Below, piece by piece: positions 1-8,314 of a stretch of 64,000 nt of DNA (position 1 is its first letter; each line of letters begins with the position of its first letter). Position numbers and translations under genes: made by a program. Under the pieces are notes generated by a model, which worked only from the letters and a program-made list of their open reading frames with translations, did not search any database and was not told the DNA's origin. This DNA comes from Actinosynnema pretiosum (lineage in GTDB: Bacteria > Actinomycetota > Actinomycetes > Mycobacteriales > Pseudonocardiaceae). The DNA lies in NCBI RefSeq assembly GCF_024171695.1, contig NZ_JAMTCF010000021.1, positions 62,001 through 126,000 of the forward strand. The letters run 5' to 3'.

Positions 1-201
1 TCGGCACAGGAGCGCGCGCTCGCACTACTGGAGGAGGGAGACCTCGCAGGGGCACGCCGGGAGCTGCGTAGCGCTCAGACGCCCCCGAGCGATACGGATA
101 TCGCTGCCGCTCCGGACCGGTACTCGGTAGGGTCGGTGGCGGGGGAAGACCAGGGGGGAGCACCTTGGGGCACGGAGGGTGACGTTAAGCCATCCGAGTG
201 A
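1..201 (+). CDS. 3' end of an unidentified protein (partial)
   Basis: The window opens inside a forward reading frame that runs in frame 1 to a TGA at 199-201. The visible 66 residues begin with an alternating Ala/Leu/Glu/Arg stretch (QERALALLEEGDLAGARREL) that looks like a short amphipathic helix or TPR-like helix. An acidic, Gly/Ser-rich tail follows. I do not recognise the family. It lies just upstream of the integrase gene and probably belongs to the same integrated element, but only the C-terminal tail can be seen. The gene continues to the left of the window. Confidence 0.45.
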   Translation, partial: SAQERALALLEEGDLAGARRELRSAQTPPSDTDIAAAPDRYSVGSVAGEDQGGAPWGTEGDVKPSE

Positions 202-315
202 CCTTGCGGGGTGCTCGGTTGCCCCCTACCTGGCTACAGAAAGTAAATTAGAACATCTGTGCGATTACCGGCCAGTAGGTAGCCGTAATTCCACGTCAGA
301 CCGCAAAATTACGGG

Positions 316-558
316 GTGCACGCAGACCCCACTACAGCCCTTGCGCTTGCCCACGCCGCCGCCAACCTGCTCGGCAGCGTGACCCTCCGTGTTGCACCCT
401 GGCCCGTCAACCGGGTTGTCGTCGATCACGACACCCTCACCGTCTGGGTGAGCGAAGCGCTTGCGCCGAACCAGGTAGAGCGGGCACTTGCGCTTGGCGT
501 GGAACTCCTGCGCGAAGGCCGCCCATCTGCCAGCGCCTCCGTAAGCACAGCCCATTAA
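316..558 (+). CDS. Small hypothetical protein upstream of integrase
   Basis: An 80-codon frame opens at a GTG at 316. The product begins MHADPTTALALAHAAANLLG and reads as an alpha-helical segment, a short beta-like stretch (RVVVDHDTLTVWV), a second helix and an Ala/Ser tail. No helix-turn-helix is evident, so it is not an obvious excisionase. It sits between the partial gene at the left edge and the integrase, where integrative elements often keep small regulatory or xis genes. I do not recognise it, and no clear ribosome-binding site supports the start. Treat it as a plausible but unproven gene. Confidence 0.4.
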   Translation: MHADPTTALALAHAAANLLGSVTLRVAPWPVNRVVVDHDTLTVWVSEALAPNQVERALALGVELLREGRPSASASVSTAH

Positions 559-636
559 AACAGTCGCACAACCCTTATGTTTCATTAAAATTGCACGCTA
601 AAATGCGCTGTTCCGCAAAATCCGAAAGGCTTAGAT

Positions 637-1881
637 TTGACGATCCATGACCTTTGGCTATCGTCAACCAAACAGGACAAGAACGGTAAGCGCGCCCGCA
701 CTGCTCGGTACGGAAGAGGAAAACGTTGGCGCGTCAGCTGGCAAGACCCAATTACGCTAAGAACCAAAACGGAGGCATTCGCAAGGTATGAAGATGCAAA
801 GGATTACAATGCGACTGTAAACGCAGACATTTCCCGAGGAACATACATTGACCCCCAAGCCGGGAGGGTCAAGTTTTCCGAGTATGTCGAATCTTGGCGA
901 GCTATCCAGTTGCACCAGCCCGGCACTGTCGTAAATGTTGAGATCGCAATGCGCCTACACGTCTACCCCCACCTCGGTCACATACCAATGAACCAAATTG
1001 TTTCCAAAAACATTCGAGCGTGGGTAAAGAGCAGGGAATCGGTTCTGGCCCCAACCAGCATCCACACAATCTACAGCTACCTTAAATCTATTTTTAACAC
1101 TGCCGTTTCGGATAGAGTCATCAGCGTTAGCCCTTGCACAAGGATCAGACTTCCTGAAATTGAACGAAATAAATACTGGATTCCTTCACCTCGGCAGGTC
1201 GCCGAGCTACATAAGGCAATGAATGAACGTTACCGGGCCGCCGTTTACATCGCAGCCGGATGCGGTCTTCGCCTTTGTGAAATATTTGGCTTGGAGCGCG
1301 ACGACATCGATTTTGAGCGACGCGAGATCCACGTAAGGCAACAGATTAAGCGAGTACGCGGAGAGGTTTACGTCGGCCCACCTAAGACAAAAACATCAAA
1401 ACGTACCGTAGAACTCCCCAGGGTAGTCGAAAGGGTCCTCATTGAGCATCTTGAAAATTTCCCTTCAACTCCGGTAAAAATGCGGGAAAACAACGGAAAA
1501 AACAAAAGGGTGAGGAGTTTTGACCTGGTTTTCACGAGCGCGCGAGGTCAAGCAGTAACGGGAGGCCATTGGGGAGGCCCTTGGAGGGCGGCACGCGCAT
1601 CCGTTGCAGGTGTACCAGACAACTTCGGAATACATGGCCTTAGACATTACTTTGCAACACTGCTCATCCACTGCGGCGCATCTGTGAAAACTGTCCAAGC
1701 GGCACTAGGGCACGCATCACCTATAACCACACTGAACGTGTATGCACATGAATGGCCCGAAGCGGTCGACCGGACTCGCAATCTAGTCGACAGCGCACTC
1801 GGCGAAGACTTTGAGCTTGATCAGCCCATCGCCGATAATGCTCAGCCTGGCGAGTTGACAGCAGACGTTCAGGTCGCCTAG
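637..1881 (+). CDS. int: Tyrosine site-specific recombinase (phage/ICE integrase)
   Basis: A 414-residue tyrosine recombinase that would catalyse integration and excision of the element to its left. It has an N-terminal arm-binding-like segment (about 20-60), a SAM-like core-binding domain (about 75-170) and a catalytic domain (about 185-385). The catalytic residues are visible: Arg in GCGLRLCEIF (about 210), Lys in TSKRTVELP (about 255), the HGLRHYFATLL block with His and Arg (about 334), a further His in LGHAS, and the nucleophile Tyr in VYAHEW (about 369). The TTG start at 637 is chosen because GAAAGG sits at 624-629. Base composition is much less GC-rich than the rest of the window, consistent with horizontal origin. 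It is the last gene before the chromosomal GH10 remnant, the usual position for int next to an attachment site. Confidence 0.95.
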   Translation: MTIHDLWLSSTKQDKNGKRARTARYGRGKRWRVSWQDPITLRTKTEAFARYEDAKDYNATVNADISRGTYIDPQAGRVKFSEYVESWRAIQLHQPGTVVNVEIAMRLHVYPHLGHIPMNQIVSKNIRAWVKSRESVLAPTSIHTIYSYLKSIFNTAVSDRVISVSPCTRIRLPEIERNKYWIPSPRQVAELHKAMNERYRAAVYIAAGCGLRLCEIFGLERDDIDFERREIHVRQQIKRVRGEVYVGPPKTKTSKRTVELPRVVERVLIEHLENFPSTPVKMRENNGKNKRVRSFDLVFTSARGQAVTGGHWGGPWRAARASVAGVPDNFGIHGLRHYFATLLIHCGASVKTVQAALGHASPITTLNVYAHEWPEAVDRTRNLVDSALGEDFELDQPIADNAQPGELTADVQVA

Positions 1882-2780
<899 letters not shown>

Positions 2781-2783
2781 TCG

Positions 2784-3338
2784 TCACCCGGTGGGGCGGT
2801 CGAGCAGGACCGCGACGCCGGTGATCTCGCGGAGCAGGTCGTCGCCGGGGGCGCCTTCGAGGGGCTCGGCCTCGGCGACGATCACCGTCGACGCGTTCAG
2901 CGCCGACGTGTAGTGCAGGGCGGAGAAGGCGACGTCCCGGATGCCCGCCGCGGCGCCGGGGAGCGGGGTGATGTCGCCGGTGCCGTGGACGTCCTCGACG
3001 CGCCGGAACTCGCGCGCGTCCCGGCGCTGCCCGAACTCGACCCAGGACACCGTGACGGCGGCGGAGGTCCCCTTGCCGTCGGACACGACGAGGAGGGTGC
3101 GGGTGATCGAGCGGCACTCGCGGTTGGCGGCGACCTGGCGGACCTCGCCGAACATGACGGCGGCGCAGTCCTGACCGGTCTGCGGGGTGGCTTGGGAGGT
3201 CTGCTTGAGCCCGAGGTCGGCCCACGGGTCGGCGGGCTCGGAGGAGGCGACGCTCGCGCCGACCACGACGACGCCCACGAGCGCGCCTGCGGTCAGCAGG
3301 CCGGCACCTGTCGCCACGATGGCCACCCCCTCCCCCAC
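2784..3338 (-). CDS. Membrane-anchored or exported hypothetical protein
   Basis: A 184-residue product with one N-terminal hydrophobic segment (about residues 5-30, VAIVATGAGLLTAGALVG) acting as a signal anchor, and an extracytoplasmic region with two cysteines (QDCAAVMFGEV, NRECRS). The remainder is a mixed alpha/beta domain with no motif I recognise. The GTG at 3338 is the first reasonable start, and shorter GTG starts within the next 20 codons are possible. It converges on the GH10 remnant, the two stops being only a few bases apart. The unusual repeat array at 3451-3907 lies directly upstream of it. Confidence 0.7.
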   Translation of the reverse strand: MGEGVAIVATGAGLLTAGALVGVVVVGASVASSEPADPWADLGLKQTSQATPQTGQDCAAVMFGEVRQVAANRECRSITRTLLVVSDGKGTSAAVTVSWVEFGQRRDAREFRRVEDVHGTGDITPLPGAAAGIRDVAFSALHYTSALNASTVIVAEAEPLEGAPGDDLLREITGVAVLLDRPTG

Positions 3339-3394
3339 CAGCTTGCCCGGCCTGGAGCGGGGTGAAACCGGGAGGGGGGTGGGTGGTGAGTGGT

Positions 3395-3424
3395 GGGCAG
3401 GCGGGCGGTGGGCAGGCGGGCGGT
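3395..3424. repeat. 15-bp G-rich tandem duplication
   Basis: Two exact copies of GGGCAGGCGGGCGGT lie head to tail (3395-3409, 3410-3424), inside a G-rich stretch (about 3371-3448) that also repeats GTGGTGGG/GGCGGTTGG motifs. It is noncoding and sits between the upstream repeat array and the start of the exported hypothetical gene. The G-runs could form quadruplex-like structure on the plus strand. Confidence 0.7.
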
Positions 3425-3450
3425 GAGTGGTGGGCGGTTGGGCGGTTGGC

Positions 3451-3907
3451 GAACGGTCCGTTCACCGGGCCTGCGCCTTCGCTCGACGACAGCAGGCAGC
3501 GGCAGAGGACGAACGGTCCGCAGACTACGGGCGAAAGGTCCGCAGACCGAGGGCGAACGGTCCGTTCACCGGACCTGCGTCCCCGCTCGGACAACGGCAG
3601 GCAGCAACGAAAGGCGAGTGAACGGTCCGCAGACTACGAGCGAACGGTCCGCAGACTGTGGGCGAGTGGTCCGCAGACTGTGGGCGAGTGGTCCGTTCAC
3701 CAACACGACGAGCGAACGGACCGCAGGCTGCGGGTGAATGGTCCGCAGAGCACGGGCGAATGGTCCATTGGCTAACGCGACGAGCGAACGGACCGTTCAC
3801 TGGCCAGCGCAACGAGCGAACGGTCCGCAGAGTGCGGGCGAACGGTCCGTCGGCCAGCCCGCCCGCGAACGGACCGCAGGCCGCAACCGCCAGCGAACGG
3901 TCCGTTG
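3451..3907. repeat. Array of ~16 GAACGGTCCG boxes, 22-bp period
   Basis: The box GAACGG(T/A)CCG recurs at 3451, 3511, 3533, 3555, 3620, 3642, 3664, 3685, 3714, 3736, 3758, 3785, 3818, 3840, 3867 and 3895, with one or two substitutions in some copies. Most neighbours start 21-22 bp apart; others are 27-33 or 60-65 bp apart. Two right halves alternate, CAGAC and TTCAC. The TTC form completes the odd palindrome GAACGG-W-CCGTTC. Because 22 is not a multiple of three, the repeat is not a coding repeat even though reading frames stay open across it. Spacing near two helical turns would place a bound protein on one DNA face. Confidence 0.9.
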
Positions 3908-4006
3908 ACGGCAGCGGTTCGCGAGCGGCGCGTGGGCCGTGGCGGACGGGATCGAGGCCCCCGCCCGCCACCCCCGAGTCGTGGTCGTGATGCCGCGCCC
4001 CGGCAG

Positions 4007-4816
4007 TCAGGCGCGCGTGCGACCCACGTACACGTTCCGCGCCCGGTACAGCGTCTCCGCCGAAGGCCCCGGCGAGCCGGACGAGCCCTCCATCTGCAGG
4101 TTGATGATCAACCACAGCGGCTGCTTCACGAAGCCCGCGCCCCGGTGCTGGCCGACCCACCTGTCGTCCACGTAGTAGTGGATGTCCACGTCCGTGGCGC
4201 TGACCTTCGCGATCCACGCCCGGTACGCGTGCCACCCGCCGGGGTTCGACACCGTCGTCAGGGTGTTCGACCACCCGCCCGAGGCGTTCCGGTAGGTGTT
4301 CGACCAGTTCCTGCTGTCCCCCTTGAACTCCAGGATGTCGCTCTCCGGCGGCCACGAGTTGACGCCGGTCAGCCAGAACGCGGGCCACGTGCCGCGCGCC
4401 GAGGGCGCCTGGAACTCGCCCTTCACCTCCCAGTTGGGGAACTGGTCGCTCACCACCACGTGCTGCTTGGCGTGCACCGCGCCCGAGTGGTACCGGATCG
4501 GGAGGTGGGGGTCGGCCGAGCTGTTGCCCTCGTCCCAGTTGATGCGGGTCGCGCGGATGCCCAGCACGCCGCCGCTCTCCAGGAACACGTGGTTGTGGTC
4601 GGAGGCCGAGGCGTACATGCGCGCCGAGCCGTTGTGGTCCGAACCCCAGGGGTAGCGGTAGTTCCAGGCGGATTCGAGGGCCCCGTAGCTCGCGAACGAG
4701 CCGCTGATCACGTTCTCCCACGCGGCGCCGTGCGCGGGGAGCGCGCCCGCGCCGAGACCGGCCGCCCCCAGGGTCGCGCCGCCCGCTGCCAGCAGGGTCC
4801 TTCTGCTCAAGGTCAT
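4007..4816 (-). CDS. Secreted GH16 family glycoside hydrolase (beta-glucanase-like)
   Basis: A 269-residue enzyme of glycoside hydrolase family 16, which hydrolyses internal beta-1,3 or mixed beta-glucan or related polysaccharide linkages with retention. The N-terminus is a Tat-type signal (SRRTLLAAGGATLGAAG, Ala-rich h-region ending near PAHGA). The family signature with the nucleophile/acid-base pair is seen as PPESDILEF (about residue 158; E-x-D-x-x-E). Trp-rich sugar-binding stretches such as GTWPAFWLTG precede it. Substrate cannot be fixed from sequence. The ATG at 4816 is chosen because the twin-arginine motif follows at once. It is monocistronic. A LacI-type operator lies about 50 bp upstream, suggesting sugar-induced expression. 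Confidence 0.9.
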   Translation of the reverse strand: MTLSRRTLLAAGGATLGAAGLGAGALPAHGAAWENVISGSFASYGALESAWNYRYPWGSDHNGSARMYASASDHNHVFLESGGVLGIRATRINWDEGNSSADPHLPIRYHSGAVHAKQHVVVSDQFPNWEVKGEFQAPSARGTWPAFWLTGVNSWPPESDILEFKGDSRNWSNTYRNASGGWSNTLTTVSNPGGWHAYRAWIAKVSATDVDIHYYVDDRWVGQHRGAGFVKQPLWLIINLQMEGSSGSPGPSAETLYRARNVYVGRTRA

Positions 4817-4861
4817 GGCTCTCGCCCTTCGCTGCGGATCGTCGTTGATCGCGGTGGCGGC

Positions 4862-4877
4862 GGGAAAGCGCTTGCCA
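4862..4877. promoter_or_regulatory. LacI-family-type operator upstream of GH16 gene
   Basis: GGGAAAGCGCTTGCCA contains the 8-bp perfect palindrome AAGCGCTT (4866-4873) with near-symmetric flanks. Central GCGC palindromes of this form are typical binding sites of LacI-family sugar repressors that control actinomycete polysaccharide-degradation genes. The position about 50 bp before the GH16 start fits repressor blockage of the promoter. Confidence 0.55.
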
Positions 4878-4929
4878 GGCGCACTCTAGGAACCGGCGGC
4901 AGGCCCGTCAACGGGGGCGGTCGGGGTCG

Positions 4930-5796
4930 TCAGGGGTGCAGCTCGGTCGCCGCCGCGCGGAAGACCGCGTCCGCCACGCGCGCGATCTGCGGCGAGTCCA
5001 GCTTCCACTGCTGCCAGTGCAGCGGCACGTCCGCCGGGCGGTCCGGCACGAGGCGCACGAGCCCGGCGGTGCGCGCGATCTGCGCCTCGGTCAGCAGCGC
5101 CCACGCCGCGCCGGAGGTGACCGCGTCCACGAAGATCGGCCCGTCCGGCAGGTGGTGCCGCCGCGTCGACGCCGGACGCCCGGTGAGGTCGCGGCAGAAC
5201 GCGTCCTGCAGGTCGTCCTTGTCGTCGAACACCGCGACCGGCGCGTCGGGCAGCCGTCCGACCCCGCCCGGCAGCCAGCGCGCGGCGAACTCGGGCGTGG
5301 CCACCGCGTAGTACCGCATCCGCCCGAGCGGCCGGACCGCGCAGCCCTGCACGGGGGTCGGCGACGACGTCACGGCGGCCACCACCTGCCCCCGCCGCAG
5401 CAGCTCGGCGGTGTGGTCCTGGTCCTCGCGGTGCAGCGCCAGCCGCACGTCCCCGGCCAGCTCCCGCACCACGGCCCGGAACCAGGTGGACAGCGAGTCC
5501 GCGTTGACCGCTACCGGCACGGCCGACTCGGTGGTCGCCAGCTCCAGCTCGGCCCCGGTGTCCTCGGCGAGCCGCGCGAGCTGGCGGCCGTACCGCGCGA
5601 TGGCCGCCCCGGACTCGGTCGCCACGACCGGCCGCGAGCGCACCAGCAGCACCCGGCCGGTGCGCTGCTCCAGCTGCCGGATGCGCTGGCTGACGGCGGA
5701 CGGGGTGATGTGCAGGGCCTTCGCGGCGGCGTCGAAGGTGCCCTCGTCCAGCACTGCCAGGAGGGTGCGCACGCAGTCCTGGGGGAGTTCCACCAC
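4930..5796 (-). CDS. LysR-family regulator, ArgP/LysG type
   Basis: A 288-residue LysR-type transcription factor. The N-terminal winged helix-turn-helix (TFDAAAKALHITPSAVSQRI, about residues 20-40) is of the ArgP/IciA/LysG subgroup, and an effector-binding periplasmic-binding-protein-like fold follows (about 90-288). ArgP/LysG proteins sense basic amino acids and activate a LysE/ArgO exporter gene. A LysE homologue is indeed encoded divergently about 0.8 kb away (6614), although a small ORF and a hairpin lie between. The GTG at 5796 gives the usual family length. Effector specificity (Lys, Arg or other) cannot be told from sequence. Confidence 0.9.
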   Translation of the reverse strand: MVELPQDCVRTLLAVLDEGTFDAAAKALHITPSAVSQRIRQLEQRTGRVLLVRSRPVVATESGAAIARYGRQLARLAEDTGAELELATTESAVPVAVNADSLSTWFRAVVRELAGDVRLALHREDQDHTAELLRRGQVVAAVTSSPTPVQGCAVRPLGRMRYYAVATPEFAARWLPGGVGRLPDAPVAVFDDKDDLQDAFCRDLTGRPASTRRHHLPDGPIFVDAVTSGAAWALLTEAQIARTAGLVRLVPDRPADVPLHWQQWKLDSPQIARVADAVFRAAATELHP

Positions 5797-6040
5797 GGGG
5801 GGCGAGGGTACCGGGAACGGGTTGCGGACACCGGGACGCGGGGGGCGGGAGTTTGCCGCCGGGTGCGCCGAAATGCATTAGCGACAATTGGAATTCACCC
5901 GGACTAGTCATGGGGCGGGGTTGTGCGAACCGGCCGCACCGCTCAGCGCTCCGTCCTGCCGCTCAGCCATTCCCCGGCGCCGAAGGCGGTTCCCGACCTC
6001 GGCGGGCCAGTAAATTCGGAATGGCGTCAGGCAGGCACAA

Positions 6041-6075
6041 CAACGGGCGGCCCCCGATGAGAGGGCCGCCCGTTG
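6041..6075. terminator. 13-bp perfect hairpin in LysR-LysE intergenic region
   Basis: CAACGGGCGGCCC (6041-6053) pairs perfectly with GGGCCGCCCGTTG (6063-6075) around a 9-nt loop. It is strong enough to stop transcription or form an attenuator, but no U-tract follows. It lies about 170 bp before the small ORF at 6247, and no gene ends next to it. It could therefore end an unannotated small transcript or attenuate the downstream unit. Confidence 0.6.
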
Positions 6076-6246
6076 GCGAACGCGAGACCGTTGCAGCGGT
6101 ATCGCGTTCAGCCTCGCCGGTCCGACGCGGAACACCCGCCGCCGAAAGATTTCGGTGGCGGGAAGGCACGGGTGGGCGGTCGTTTCCCGACGAGGTTTCC
6201 GACCGCCCGCCTCCCGTCCGCGCAGAGCAGAGAGGCCGTCCTTTCG

Positions 6247-6504
6247 ATGACGACAATAAGACGCGCCCGCCGACGTCGACCAACCCGCCCCGCACCGCGC
6301 GCCGTCCGGCCGTCGACCTGCGCCGGGTGGACCGCTTTTCTTCGGTCGGACCGATCACCTCTCGCCACCTGGGCTGGAATAGCGCGGGTGGTCGTGCTGG
6401 TCGCGGTTCTGGCGGGGCTGCTGCTGGCGGCCGTCGCGCTGGTGCCCGCGCGGACCACCGTGGAGATCGGGCCCGTGCGCATCGCGCGCACCCACCTGGC
6501 CTGA
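6247..6504 (+). CDS. Small single-pass membrane protein (hypothetical)
   Basis: An 85-residue frame opens at an ATG at 6247. It has a strongly basic N-terminus (TTIRRARRRRPTRPAPRAVR) and one hydrophobic helix near the C-terminus (VVVLVAVLAGLLLAAVALV), consistent with a cytoplasmic-in single-pass membrane protein. A longer in-frame version exists but adds only low-complexity residues. It lies between the LysR regulator and the LysE exporter. No family is recognised. The base composition and hydrophobic helix make it believable, but it may be spurious. Confidence 0.45.
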   Translation: MTTIRRARRRRPTRPAPRAVRPSTCAGWTAFLRSDRSPLATWAGIARVVVLVAVLAGLLLAAVALVPARTTVEIGPVRIARTHLA

Positions 6505-6550
6505 GGTGACGCCGGTGGCCGCACCCGGTCACCGGCGTTCCAACAGCACG

Positions 6551-6576
6551 GCTAATGCTGCGTAAAGAACTTTAGC
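6551..6576. promoter_or_regulatory. Inverted repeat upstream of lysE-like gene
   Basis: GCTAA (6551-6555) and TTAGC (6572-6576) form an interrupted inverted repeat in an AT-richer stretch about 40-60 bp before the exporter start. This layout is what a LysR-type activator site would look like, so it is the best candidate for binding by the adjacent ArgP/LysG-type regulator. Assignment is by position and symmetry only. Confidence 0.35.
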
Positions 6577-6613
6577 TGGGCTTACCAGAGATTGGTCCTT
6601 ACGGTTCATCGCT

Positions 6614-7210
6614 GTGGAACTGATGTACGCCGTGGCCGCGGGGCTGGGCACCGGGTTGTCGTTGATCGTCGTGATCGGGTCGCAGAACGCGCTCGTGCTG
6701 CGCCAGGGCGTCCTGCGCGACCGCGTCCCGCTGGTCGTCGCGATCTGCGCGGTCTCCGACGTCCTGCTCATCGCCATCGGGGTCGGCGGGCTCGGCGGGC
6801 TGCTCACGTCGTGGCCGCCGCTGCTGGAGGTCGTGCGCTGGCTCGGCGCGGCGTTCCTGCTCGCCTACGGGGCGCTCGCGCTGCGCCGGGCGCTGCGGCC
6901 GGGCGGCGGGCTGGCGGCGGCGCCGGTGGCGGCCTCGGCGCTGGTCGCCACGTGCCTGGCCCTGACCTGGCTCAACCCGCACGTCTACCTGGACACCGTG
7001 CTGCTGCTCGGCACCGCCTCGACCGCGTGGGGCGACCTGCGGTGGTGGTTCGGCGGCGGGGCGATGGTGGCGAGCGCGGCGTGGTTCTGCGCGCTCGGGT
7101 TCGGGGCCGGGCGGCTGGCCGGGGTGTTCGCGCGGCCGTCCGCGTGGCGGGTGCTGGACGGTCTGGTGGCGGTCGTGGTGACGGCGGCCGGGATCTCCCT
7201 GATCTGGTGA
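6614..7210 (+). CDS. LysE/ArgO-family amino acid exporter
   Basis: A 198-residue integral membrane protein of the LysE family, which exports basic amino acids to relieve cytoplasmic excess. The N-terminus shows the family pattern (GLSLIVVIGSQNALVLRQGV, about residues 13-32). Hydrophobic segments recur through the length (about 40-65, 68-90, 105-130, 145-170, 178-198), and a conserved-looking TWLNPHVYLDT block lies near residue 118. Length matches the family norm of about 200. It pairs functionally with the ArgP/LysG-type regulator at 4930-5796. The ATG at 6614 places the first helix immediately after the start. Confidence 0.88.
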   Translation: MELMYAVAAGLGTGLSLIVVIGSQNALVLRQGVLRDRVPLVVAICAVSDVLLIAIGVGGLGGLLTSWPPLLEVVRWLGAAFLLAYGALALRRALRPGGGLAAAPVAASALVATCLALTWLNPHVYLDTVLLLGTASTAWGDLRWWFGGGAMVASAAWFCALGFGAGRLAGVFARPSAWRVLDGLVAVVVTAAGISLIW

Positions 7211-7297
7211 CGGCGGCGAGGCCCGTTCTTGTCGGGGGTCACTGGTAGACGTTCGGTGTCGGGACGAGCACGTCCCGCTACCGAGCGGAGAGCTGAG

Positions 7298-7921
7298 ATG
7301 CGCAAGCTGGTGGTCACCGCCTTCCAGTCGCTGGACGGCGTCGTGCAGGGACCGGGCGGACCGGACGAGGACCGGTCCGGCGGGTTCGAGCAGGGCGGGT
7401 GGCTGGTGCCGTTCCACGAGGACGGGCTGGGCGAGCTGATGGCCGGGTACGTGCGGCGGGCGGGGGCGCTGCTGCTCGGGCGGCGGACGTACGACATCTT
7501 CGCGACCAGCTGGCCGCTGGCGCCCGAGGACGACCCGATCGGCGAGCGGTTCAACGCGATCCCCAAGCACGTGGTGACGAGCTCGCCGCTGACGCCGGAG
7601 TGGCGGGGGGCGAGCGTGCTGAGCGGGGAGCTGGCGGTGGCGGTCGCGGCGCTCAAGGCCGAGGAGGGCGGGGAGATCCAGGTGCACGGGAGCGGGACGC
7701 TCGTGCGGGCGCTGCTGGAGCGCGGGCTGGTGGACGAGCTGCAGGTGATCACGTTCCCGGTGCTGGTGGGGTCGGGGAAGCGGCTGTTCGGGGAGGCGCC
7801 GGTGACCTTCGAGCTGAGCTCGGTGGACCGGACGGCGACCGGGGCGGTGGTGGCGAACTACGTGAACGGGGCGGCGGGGTTGGCGCACGGGGCGTTGGGG
7901 CCGGAGACCGGGAACTGGTGA
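7298..7921 (+). CDS. Dihydrofolate reductase-like (RibD C-terminal domain) protein
   Basis: A 207-residue protein of the RibD C-terminal / DHFR-like fold, common in actinomycetes as an NADPH-dependent reductase of unknown substrate. Visible features are the N-terminal strand and loop RKLVVTAFQSLDGVVQGPGG, LLLGRRTYDIFATSW (about 60-75), the nucleotide-loop region VHGSGTLVRALLERGLVDEL (about 130-150) and FPVLVGSGKRLFGE. The start is the ATG at 7298, with GGAG about 8 nt upstream; an upstream in-frame extension adds no homologous residues. The C-terminal tail is Gly/Ala-rich. The real substrate is unknown, and it is not the housekeeping folate enzyme. Confidence 0.85.
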   Translation: MRKLVVTAFQSLDGVVQGPGGPDEDRSGGFEQGGWLVPFHEDGLGELMAGYVRRAGALLLGRRTYDIFATSWPLAPEDDPIGERFNAIPKHVVTSSPLTPEWRGASVLSGELAVAVAALKAEEGGEIQVHGSGTLVRALLERGLVDELQVITFPVLVGSGKRLFGEAPVTFELSSVDRTATGAVVANYVNGAAGLAHGALGPETGNW

Positions 7922-8314
7922 GCGGGGAGTGGGGGTGAGCGGGGAACGGGGGTGGTGACGCGGGACGGGGGCTGGGCAGAGGCGCGGCGCTGAGGCGTGG
8001 ACGCCGGGTGGAGGCACGGGCTCAGGGCAGTGGCACGGGCTCGGGCTGAGGCGCGGGCGCTGAACGGAAACGCAGGCGTGAACGCGGGCCGGAGTCCTGG
8101 CCGGCGCATGGGTGTGGCGAGCTGGCCAGGTGGTGGCGAGCTGGCTGGTTGGGTAGCGAGCTGACCGGGGGAGGTGACACGACCGGGTGACGGGCAAGCG
8201 TTTGCGTCGGGTGGGGCAGCGGCAGAACGGCTGAACAGCGCCGTTCCGGCGTAACGAGTGGTCGCACGCGCTCGACTTCCGGGCGTAGCGACCGCACGGC
8301 CACCCGGAGAGCAC
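7922..8314. other. Noncoding, low-complexity spacer
   Basis: These 393 bp have no credible gene. The first half is G-rich with recurring GGGGAGTGGGG/GGCGCGGGC words. Around 8114-8165 the motif GCGAGCTG(G/A)C recurs three times. GCAAGCGTTTGC (8194-8205) is a 12-bp near-palindrome that loosely resembles a LacI-type operator, but nothing more supports it. The promoter of the Pro-rich membrane protein must lie in the second half. Confidence 0.5.

Noticed and set aside
3451-3907. CRISPR array
   Set aside because: The repeats are only about 10-14 bp, adjacent units are 21-22 bp apart with variable spacers of a few bases to tens of bases, and no cas genes are present.
3362-3990. Open frames translating the 22-bp repeat array as repeats such as NGPQ and ERSAD
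   Set aside because: The 22-bp period changes frame each unit, no start or ribosome site is convincing, and every frame stays open only because of base composition.
8194-8205. GCAAGCGTTTGC as a sugar-regulator operator
   Set aside because: It is only a near-palindrome with no sugar gene nearby; similar words are expected by chance in this composition.
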